Shown here one piece after another: positions 9,825 to 17,358 of a stretch of DNA of 17,358 nucleotides. The stretch comes from Rodentolepis nana. Lineage: Eukaryota; Platyhelminthes; Cestoda; Cyclophyllidea; Hymenolepididae. Made by a program: the position numbers and the translations under genes. Every line of letters begins with the position of its first letter. Position 1 is the first letter of the stretch. The stretch is from assembly GCA_900617975.1 (NCBI GenBank), contig UZAE01013405.1, forward strand, positions 5,444 to 22,801, in the 5' to 3' direction. Under the pieces are notes generated by a model. The model had not been told where the DNA came from. It ran no database searches and saw only the letters and a list, made by a program, of their open reading frames with translations.

Positions 9825-12800
9825 CTGAAAGAAGAACGTCTATTACGACTGGGAAAATACATGCTACTGATATGCAAACAAGTAATTGATCACATACTCT
9901 CTGTTTGGGATGGTCCATCGCTGAGTGAACAGTTGAGCAATTGGATAAGATCAGGAACACTATTTGAATAAGTATCTCTGGATCCGCGGATGACTGCTGT
10001 GCTAATTAGACCTCTATGACGTCGCTTGTAATAGGGAGATGCGTTATCTGCATAATATAGAGACAAATATTACATTGAATGGCTTTGACACAAATGGAAA
10101 CATTAGATAAATACCACGTAATAACTTTAGACTAAAATTGCTATATATATTTCAACAATCATCCATACTAAGTGAGAGGTTTGTTCCATGCAACATGCTT
10201 GACTAGTTAATGGACAAAGCAGTACATAACCCAACAGCATTTACATGTGTAACAAGACACATTGTACAGTTGCCACTAAATGAAATTTACTAAACACATA
10301 CTCCAGTCAACAATGGATGTATCGTAAATGGACTTTTCGGCAACTAAACACATGAAAAGCAGTATAGCTTTAGAGTTTATTTAAATGGCATTAAATTCTG
10401 CGTGAGAAGAGCATAAATCACAAGAGTTAAGCACTCAAAAAATTGAGAAAGAAAAGGTAAAACTATTATCGTGATAGCATGTGCTGTGCATTTTACGGAA
10501 GACACGACAGCTGTGTAATCAATAACCACCTTCCGAGCTCTAGTTAGATCTACTCTATTAACAGTAACCTAAGTCAATCAATATATTATAAATCGCCTAT
10601 GTGAGGGCAGTCATCATGATAAGATGAAACGGGTAATGAATATGATCTCTCAAGGAGGACAGAATCGATACATTATTCGACCACTCGATCATACTGTACT
10701 TTTGTGGAGTAGCCCGACAAGGAAGCAACTGAGGAAATCAAGCCTGAGGACAATAATCAGATCGTGTAGTTTGAATATTAATAGATCAGGTTGTAATGCA
10801 ACGCATTAAACCAATTAAGTAAAAGGTAGATAACGTGATGAGTTCAGAATTCACTTCCGTTCGAACAATATTGTCCATGACTGTTTTATATCACTGAAAA
10901 ATTTCCACAATTGAAGGGTGATTGGTTTGGTGGAAGGTCATTTTAGAGGGGGGGGGGGGGGAATAAATTACAAGAAGAAAATTGCAACCCGGCATAAGCG
11001 GCAGCAAGATTTCCTTACAGCCCTATTTAAAAATCAAAGGACATTTTAAAGAGCTTTGTTTTATTAAATTCAACATTAGCGACTTATTCGGGCATTGAAT
11101 AAATAAGTTACTTATGAAAAGAACTATAACATCCGAAATATTCAGTTTCATCAACCACTTGAAATGACCAATTTAACGGGAATTTCAATGCATTCATAAG
11201 AAGAATTACCGTTAGCGTGAAGACTACCTTTAAAAAAAAAGCATGATAGGTGCAGCAAAAACAGTGGGCAGGGAAAGTGAGAAAAGTCGAAATCGTGGAA
11301 ATTTGCTGAGAACGATTTTTGCTTCTTTCCCTGAGGGTGTGGCTAAAAGCCGAATACTGTCAACGCAATGCATAGGGCCTATTTTCTTGGTTACCTTCAT
11401 TAGTTATATGGCGACTATCACACAATGACCATGACTTCCACTTAGGTATCTGAATCCAAAAATTAAGGCTCATGCCCCCCCCCCCCCCCCCCCCCCCACC
11501 CGGATAAAAAAATGCGGAGGAGTGGAGCACATCACACCACTCAAAGTGGAGCAGAGACAGTTAGGGAAATTTAGTAGGAGTATCATTTTGACTGCATGGG
11601 AGCCAGACCGCCACCTCTTATTAGGCACGCTGCTGTACCTTTAACCCTGGCAAAAAAATTTTTCTCCATTGGGGAAAGAACCAGATCGCTTGTGGTTCAA
11701 CAGGATACTTCACCGAGCTCAGAAGTTTCTTCGCCATAGCCAGGCTATGCTCGTGAGCCTTTCGAGTTCAAAGGTGACCACTTATGCGAGGTTGTATTAG
11801 TGAAGGTCCTCATTGAGTACAAGTTTAAAATCGTCTATTATGTTGATTTCACCTAGCCATAGCAGCCTCGTAATCTCCTTTACAATCCTCTAATTTATAC
11901 GGAGTTGTTCTCAAAATACTCTGGGAGCATTGAGCAGCTGCTACTAAATTATACAGATATTGATCTGCAAAATTTAATCCTAACACCCTGTACATTATGG
12001 CCACACTTATCTCGTGCATTGTAACGGGTGACACAACTGAAAAAGTTCACTTCATGATTTCTTCATAAAGCTTCTGCCAAGATTGAAGTGCATAACAGCC
12101 TACTTATAATGTGAATAAGCAGGAACGCTTGCCAAAATAAACAATAGATGTCATCCAAATGTTCGTTTGTGCTCCAATTAGAAGCCAAACTTGCACAGAA
12201 ATCGACTTACCACGTGTTTCTTTGCCAAGAGGACACTGATGCAGTTCTGAAGCACAAAAACAGGAGAAGGTAAGCTGAAATTAAATACAAATGCATGAAC
12301 GTCGGTTGGGAGATATCTACCTTTAAGGTCAATATGCATATGGTAGTTGGGATACGTGAGAGCATTGAGTTCTCTGGGTTCCATTCCGTCCATGACATCA
12401 GTGTGTGAAGAGTGTCTGGAAATATTTTCACCCTTGGAAATGGTGTCCAAGTACATTGCAGTGGGGGCCGATTTCCTCGCCCTTGGTTCTGGTAAGATCA
12501 ACTCTGGAGTGGCGACTTCAAATTGCTGCAAGTCGGAGAGAGTTGCAGCGATTGAGGTCGACGCTTCTGTATGCGTATCCTCTGCATTGCTGGATCGTTG
12601 GTGTTCATCAGACTTCTCTTTTGTGAATTGGTCCTCGTCAACTGCAGAAGAATAATAATAACTCGAATCAAATTCGAAAAAGAATAAACCAGCATAATCG
12701 ATTCACATAACTGCCAAAATTGTGCCTCAATAAACAATTCGCCGAGAGAGAAAGTTGAGATCATAGCCAAGAAACACAAATTAAAGAAAACAACCTCCAT

Positions 12801-15800
12801 TAAGTTAATACATTCTGCTTGTTTAAATTGAATCCTGTACTCCCGTATACACTATCTGGGACAACATGATTGCTTTTTTCCTTCATATCGATATTTAGTG
12901 CTAATTGAGTCATAAACAGTAGTGTTAAATAAGTTTTCGGGAAATTGTTTAAAAAGAGAAAAGCATCTCTTATCAAAGCTTGATCAGAATTTATGCAACT
13001 TATGCGGACGGGTTTCGCTATTTAATAGGCAGACCTAAAATTACTGGAATCTAGCACTCGGAACCACGATGAGACTGAGAGGAAAACCATTTTTATACGA
13101 GGTTGGACACAAACAGGATATCCTTTTTAATGGTTACACGAGGAGAATATTTTGATAAGGCAAAGATATTCACCTCTCTAGGCATGGGCAAGTGTGTGTG
13201 TGTGTGTGTGACAAGCTACCTACACGAGTACTAACAACGACCTAACTTTATATTATGGATAAGGGGTGTGCGATAGACTTATCTCTACGTAGTGCATCCT
13301 GGACAACGTATACTCATACGGCAAAAGTTTATTATTCGGCGGTTGACACCTGACTTCAAACTACCATCACCCCACTGTATGTCATATTCCACCACTTCCA
13401 AGTACTCACCTCACCTTTTTTCTACCTTCGTCTTTGAAACACTCTTCTGTTCCCCCTCCCCCCTATCGACTTTTTCAATTTGATGTTCCTTCCCCTCTGT
13501 GAAGCCTGAAGTCAACTAAAGGGCTAATGAACCACCATCAAAACGCCTGCCATTTGATCTAAATAAATATTTTTTTAAATTTAAACACTCGAAAATCGCC
13601 ATTAACACAACATCATTTGGGTGAAAATGACAGCATACTCACAGGAATCAACACTTACCTGAATCACGACGAGATTCCTGGTCATTAGGTTTCGAGACCT
13701 AGAGGGGAAAAAGAGACAATTCATTGATGGTGACAACAACAAAAAAAGAAGATGAAGACATAAGTCCAAAGCTCTGTGTGCACAAGTGCAAAGGTGTCAG
13801 AGTTGCGAAATGATGTTAATGCCGTGAAAATTAGGTGAAAACAAAGAAAAACATAGAAAAATGAGCGGCCGTGCAAATTATAGGACTTTGGATTCGTTGT
13901 TAAAAACATTGCACTATGTTATCTAAATAGGCTTTGCATTCAAAAAGCTCTCTAAGTAAGAATTGATGAGTAAGAGATCGTAGGTTTGAAGCAAATTAGG
14001 TGATTCAGACTGATGAATCGATTAGAGCGCTAGACTATTAGCTTTAGGCGAAATGTAAAACTGTACTGTTGAACTAGCACAAGCATCCGCTTTGAGGTAG
14101 TCAGCCGCTGAGAGGATGGGTTTATAGCCAACTGGTTTTCTCGCACCACCGCTGTTTCTCTCAGTATCATCCGCTTGGGACTCCGGTTTGCTCCATTTCG
14201 CCTTTTCTATTTGATCAAAGTACTCCATTAACCACTGCGCCACAGGGGCACCCTGATTAAATAATTCTTGAGCTCTGTCCGGCTTAACTGAATCCAGAGA
14301 GGTGTACACCTGGGTCACTGTGCCAGAAGCATCGTCCCCAATGTCCCCTCGTTCAGCTCCCAAGTTTCCACTACTGCCACCAATAGCAGGCTCTTCCCCA
14401 CCTGCTGCTGTCAGGATGCCTGGGAATTTGTTCTGAAGCGAGTGGAATTCTGGTGGTTGATCTCCCAAACTCATTCTACGACGAATGGCCAGAGAGGGTG
14501 GGGACAAGCCACGATGCCCACGCCATTTTACTGGCGAGAAGGGTATGGTGGCAGAGAGATGCCTCGATTTGACAGACAACTGTTTGAGCGCTTTGGAAAA
14601 AGGTTTTGGTGAGGGATAGGAAAAGGGTGGAGTTGATGGATGGAGATCCAGAGTAGAGTGGGAAGTGGAAACTTGTTCCGGTTCTCCTGTTGTTTGTATA
14701 TCGTCATCCTCTATGTCAATACTATCTGTGAACCATGAGGGGCTTTGAGGATTTCCATAAGTAGGTGGTTTCCAAACAGCAGTAGGAGTATCTAACGACG
14801 AAGTGATTGTGAATCTTCCATGGGTCTGGGAGAGATTGGCAGAAATTGGTCGAGACAGAGGTAGGGTGACATTACCATTTTCCGATCTAAGTGATCTCTG
14901 AAGTGGTTGGCAAAGAGTTGTCAATGTCTTCTCATGCCAGATTGGGTTAGAATCAGTTTGCAGAAAAGAGGAAAAGGTTAGGGCGTGTTCAACCATTGGT
15001 CCAGAACTCATTGACCTTTCAGAACCCACCTTGAAACCAAGGCGATTCTGTCGGTTAACACTTCTCATATTCTCGAACCACAGTTCCTGCATTCTAGACC
15101 GATGACCAATAACAGCATCCTGGTTAACAACGTCTGCATAACACAGACCTGAGACAATTTCTGGTGGACAGTAGGCAGTAGAGGTCTGTCGAGAGACCCG
15201 TTGACTCTTCCTGTGTTTTTCATAGTGAGATCGATTTGGCCCCTTTGCAGTCGTCGTAGATGAAGCAGTATTCGGTCGTTCTGAAGTTCTACCAACCTCA
15301 TGCAAATCGGAGGGCAGAGACCGATCAATACAGAGGGGACGGCAGCAGGAGACACTCGATTTGGGTACTCTTTTACGACCTTGATTGGAAGAGGGTGCTA
15401 TGGGGGTGATAGTCGTGTGTTGGGAGGGTGGAGGAGGGGTATGGGGAGTGAAGAGATCAAAACAGCCCCCAGTGTGCTCACTGGCAGAATCGAAACTAGT
15501 CTCGGCTAGAGATGTGGAACTACTCAAAAGACTCATCTGTGAAAAGGATGCACCGTGCTGATTGCAAGCGAGTGCCGGGAAAACACAGAAAAACAAGTTG
15601 ACAATGAGGCAAAGGGCAGATGGGACAAACAGGAATGCGCGCACAATTAGTATAATCGAGCAAAGCAGAGCATGCGCAACATTGGGGAGGGGGGGGGGCG
15701 AATTGGCATTTCGCAGTTAGTTGGTTAAAATGCACAATTTCCGATTCGGATCAGAAAGAGGAAATGAGGAGTGGGTGGGAAGGGTTGCAAAATAGAAAAA

Positions 15801-16861
15801 AAATGTACTTCATTAAAATATACAATTATAAAATATAAAATAAAGATTCATTTTTTTAGGTACACCATCAGTGTGCACATTAAACAGCGAAATTCGCGGT
15901 CAAAGTATTAGTTACCATGCTTCTAACTCATTACGAATTCACTCATAGTTGATTATACTCAACACATCTATGCAAGACATCGGACACCGAGAACTACTAG
16001 TTGATGGAGGTGGAAATAATAAATGTCAGGTGAACGATCTTCTACCACTTAAAACCGTGCTCATTATCTACCAATGATTTGCTTCTTACCATCACGTATA
16101 GGCATCAATATTGCAATAATTCAAAAGTACTTATGAGAAGTGCCCAAGGATGTGAACATTGGCTTTCTTTCACTTCTAATCAAATCTAAATTAGCCTAAA
16201 TGACTACCAAGAAATTAAAAACTTGTTCTAATAATACGTATTTTAACATTCGTGTAATTGATCATATGCAACTAATTTAAGCACTTGATCCAATGAGTTT
16301 CAAAACAATTAAATTCTAACCTACCCCATATTGTGATCGAATCAGGTAACTATGACCTTGATCGATCCTAGGCAATGAGCTTCTTAAAACCTAAAATATC
16401 CTCAATATCTAGCGAAAGGCGTTGTGCGAACCCCTTTCATTATTAGGTGTTTGAAGTGAATTCAGTAACACTAAGGCCATCTTGCAATTTCATGTCTGCT
16501 TAACTTCCCCAAAACCATGGTACGCGATCAACTTTATTAGCCCAATTAATTGGACATAGGGCAATAAGAGTATAACTGTTGTCCCCGAAAAGAGGCCTGG
16601 GATAGAGAGAGAGATGCTTTTTCCTATTTCTTACAAGTGCTTTTACGCTTAAAACACCAATTAAGGTGAATCAGAGGTCAAAAAATGTAAGCCAGCATTT
16701 ATAGCAACAAAGTGATATAATAAACAGTACTGAAATGCAAAGAGGCTCACCTCGCGTCGACCAGGTCTGAAACCAGAGCCAGTAGGAAGATCACGACAGA
16801 GAGCATGAGCGCCGGGACTGAAATGGAGTTCCACGTGAAATTTCTTTTCCGTTTTCGGCTC
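9457..16861 (-). CDS. Large unrecognised Ser/Thr/Pro-rich protein, 3' six exons (5' end outside window)
   Basis: Minus-strand gene reconstructed from phase-matched exons: 16751-16861, about 14067-15536, 13659-13698, 12321-12641, 12211-12246, 9457-9824 (TAG at 9457-9459). Phases at the joins are 0, 0, 1, 1, 1, and every join keeps one open frame, giving roughly 780 residues. The first seen exon encodes a folded-looking stretch (KKFHVELHFSPG, LPTGSGFRPGRR). The large exon is mostly disordered in appearance, with Ser/Thr/Pro runs, a basic RRRMSLG motif resembling a basophilic-kinase site, and a likely helical region (PDRAQELFNQGAPVAQWLME). The last exons are acidic and then Pro-rich (VPSAPSVPEIYPLETLH). 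I see no catalytic motif, zinc finger or membrane segment that I can name. A cytoplasmic or nuclear scaffold is possible but is a guess. Further exons must lie beyond 17358. The donor of the large exon is the weakest point, and extra small exons in the 2.4-kb and 1.2-kb introns cannot be excluded. Confidence 0.75.
10948..10961. repeat. Poly(G) run, 14 bases, in an intron
   Basis: Run of 14 G within the 2.4-kb intron of the large minus-strand gene; it reads as C on the transcript strand. No repeat-family blocks surround it. Confidence 0.85.
11475..11497. repeat. Poly(C) run, 23 bases, in an intron
   Basis: Longest homopolymer of the window, 23 C followed by accc, inside the 2.4-kb intron of the large minus-strand gene, where it reads as poly(G) in the transcript. 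Confidence 0.9.
12211..12246 (-). CDS. 36-nt mini-exon of the large minus-strand gene
   Basis: The acceptor is CCTGTTTTTGTGCTTCAG and the donor CACGTG then GTAAGTCG on the coding strand. With the leftover base of the previous exon it reads ELHQCPLGKETR and leaves one base (G) for the next exon. The intron before it is 74 nt. The frame set by both neighbours agrees. Confidence 0.68.
12321..12641 (-). CDS. 321-nt exon of the large minus-strand gene
   Basis: The acceptor is TTCTTCTGCAG and the donor AAAG then GTAGAT on the coding strand. The exon is open through 106 codons in one frame: an acidic start (DEDQFTKEKSDEHQR), an Ala/Thr/Ser part (TEASTSIAATLSDLQQF), a Pro/Arg part (LILPEPRARKSAPTA) and an end with LTYPNYHMHIDLK. 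It joins in phase with the exons on both sides. The open frames on the opposite strand across 12347-12655 are shadows of this exon. Confidence 0.75.
13192..13210. repeat. (GT)n microsatellite
   Basis: Nineteen bases of alternating g and t in the intron just before repeat copy C. It is a simple-sequence repeat with no further signal. Confidence 0.85.
13265..13575 (+). repeat. Interspersed repeat, copy C, in an intron
   Basis: Full-length copy inside the 1017-nt intron between the 12321-12641 and 13659-13698 exons, antisense to the host gene. It starts gcgatagactta, carries a split C run (ccccctcccccc) before tatcgac and ends with a taaataaatat tail. The frame translated as DFKLPSPH..YSP reflects the repeat and is also open in copy D, so it should not be annotated as an independent gene. 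Confidence 0.85.
13659..13698 (-). CDS. 40-nt mini-exon of the large minus-strand gene
   Basis: Flanked on the coding strand by an excellent acceptor (TTTTTCCCCTCTAG) and a consensus donor (CAG then GTAAGTG). It encodes VSKPNDQESRRDS plus one base. That extra base exactly completes the first codon of the next exon at 12641, which opens with two leftover bases. Of the other two frames, one has a stop and the other breaks the downstream frame. Confidence 0.7.
14067..15536 (-). CDS. Large internal exon of the minus-strand gene (about 490 codons)
   Basis: The minus-strand frame stays open from 15644 to a TAA at 14022-14024. The exon probably starts at 15536, after a strong acceptor (CCTTTTCACAG on the coding strand), with MSLLSSSTSL. 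It includes a Pro run (HTPPPPSQH), an acidic patch (DIEDDDIQ), basic clusters (RRRMSLG; FSPVKWRG) and a helical-looking region near its end (AQWLMEYFDQIEKAKW). The following exon needs phase 0. The nearest fitting donor is ACA then GTACAG at 14066, which is weak. An earlier CAG then GTGTAC at about 14320 is also in phase but would remove the helical region. Alternatively the exon runs to the TAA as a terminal exon in another isoform. Confidence 0.78.
15537..16750 (-). other. Intron of the large minus-strand gene
   Basis: 1214 nt between the 16751-16861 exon and the large exon, both at phase 0. It contains a 10-base G run at 15689-15698. The frame of the large exon stays open into this intron up to 15644 and would begin with a hydrophobic stretch. 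I read this as the polypyrimidine tract rather than coding sequence. Confidence 0.55.
16751..16861 (-). CDS. Exon of the large minus-strand gene (37 codons)
   Basis: Bounded on the coding strand by an acceptor (CTTTTTTTCCAG) and a donor (GAG then GTGAGC). Length is 111 nt, exactly 37 codons, phase 0 at both ends. It encodes EPKTEKKFHVELHFSPG and then LPTGSGFRPGRRE. The mix of charged and hydrophobic residues makes it the most domain-like part of the protein, and probably the most useful piece for a family search. Confidence 0.72.
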
Positions 16862-16952
16862 CTGGAAAAAAAGGAAAGCATGCAAATTGTTTGGATAAAA
16901 TAGATCACTGAAGGATATCAAAGGTGACATTGATTCCCCATATTTTCAATAA

Positions 16953-17275
16953 ATGGCGATAGACTTACCTCCACGTGATGCACCCTGGGCAACGTATATT
17001 CATACGGATAAAAAGTCTATTATTCAGCAGTTGACCTCTGACTTCAAACTACCATCACCTCACTCTATGCCATATTCGAATATTTCACAGTACTCACCTC
17101 ACCTTTGTTCTACCTTTGTGTCTGTCTCTTACTTCTTTGAAACACTCTTCTGTTCTCCCCCCCCCCTATCGACTTTTTCAATTTGATGTTCTTTCCCCTC
17201 TGTGAAGCCTGAAGTCAACTAAAGGGCTAATGATAACCATCAAGACGCCTGCCATTTGATATAAATAAATAAATC
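16953..17275 (+). repeat. Interspersed repeat, copy D, in an intron
   Basis: Full-length copy upstream of the 16751-16861 exon, in the next intron of the large minus-strand gene and antisense to it. It begins gcgatagacttacctcc, has a 10-base C run at 17157-17166 and ends with the clearest tail of the set, ataaataaataaat. It shares long identical blocks with copy C, such as ctatcgactttttcaatttg. The tail suggests reverse transcription primed at a short AT repeat, as in SINEs or LINE 3' ends. Confidence 0.85.
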
Positions 17276-17358
17276 TACGGAAGATTCCATGCATACGTCA
17301 TCATTGCACATATATTTACTTTACTATGCACACAATGACTCATAGGTTCGCTCATCCT

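Larger units (their letters stand above)
9849..12210 (-). other. Intron of the large minus-strand gene
   Basis: About 2.4 kb between the 36-nt exon and the terminal exon. It holds the poly(G) and the longest poly(C) run. No exon with both good splice sites and a compatible phase was found by eye, although a very small exon could be missed. Confidence 0.5.

Noticed and set aside
9510..9971. Plus-strand frames with RPVKKL and EELKEERLLRLGKYM, briefly resembling the C-terminal helical domain of CHD1-type remodellers.
   Set aside because: The similarity is short, needs a frameshift and has no splice sites. The opposite strand has an exon with a good acceptor, a phase that fits the neighbouring gene and a stop followed by a poly(A) signal. 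The plus-strand frames are its shadow.
12347..12655. Open frames on the plus strand and second minus-strand frames around 12207-12800.
   Set aside because: They overlap the 12321-12641 exon, whose frame joins both neighbouring exons in phase. The others cross its splice sites or lack compatible ones.
13292..13483. 63-codon plus-strand frame, with a similar one at 16953-17186.
   Set aside because: Both lie inside copies of the interspersed repeat and in introns of the minus-strand gene. They are explained by the shared repeat sequence.
15537..15644. Signal peptide at the start of the large minus-strand frame (MRAFLFVPSALCLIV and a following small-residue cleavage-like site).
   Set aside because: The hydrophobic residues come from a pyrimidine-rich tract ending in CCTTTTCACAG, a strong splice acceptor at phase 0 that fits the upstream exon. 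An alternative first exon is possible but less likely.

Overview
The window is eukaryotic nuclear DNA, AT-rich outside the genes, with spliced protein-coding genes and long non-coding stretches. The best guess at the organism is an invertebrate metazoan, most likely a flatworm (fluke or tapeworm). The reasons are very short introns at the 5' ends of genes (32, 34 and 39 nt), strong splice acceptors placed 15 to 31 nt before start codons as expected of spliced-leader trans-splicing, and a divergent importin-alpha. No ribosomal or mitochondrial marker is present, so this is inference.

Layout: 1-5258 holds no gene I can support. It carries a diverged interspersed repeat in two adjacent copies (1268-1587 and 1595-1810) and several poly(C) runs. 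At 5292-7282 (+) lies a complete importin-alpha gene of eight exons encoding 523 residues. All seven introns keep the frame. It has an N-terminal importin-beta-binding domain, armadillo repeats with the NLS-binding W-x3-N motifs and an acidic C-terminal tail. At 7386-7723 (-) a two-exon gene encodes an unrecognised 101-residue protein. It converges on importin-alpha, with the two poly(A) signals about 27 nt apart.

From 9457 to beyond 16861, on the minus strand, runs a larger gene whose 5' end is outside the window. I reconstruct six exons: 16751-16861, about 14067-15536, 13659-13698, 12321-12641, 12211-12246 and 9457-9824. They chain in phase into one Ser/Thr/Pro-rich protein of about 780 residues plus whatever lies upstream. 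I recognise no family for it. Two of its introns carry further copies of the interspersed repeat (13265-13575 and 16953-17275). The repeat has an AT-rich (AATA)n-like tail and one apparently 5'-truncated copy, which suggests a non-LTR retroposon (SINE or LINE 3' end).

Nothing suggests a prokaryotic system, CRISPR array, rRNA or tRNA. Importin-alpha is the only gene with an assignable role, nuclear import of NLS cargo. No functional link to its two neighbours is visible.
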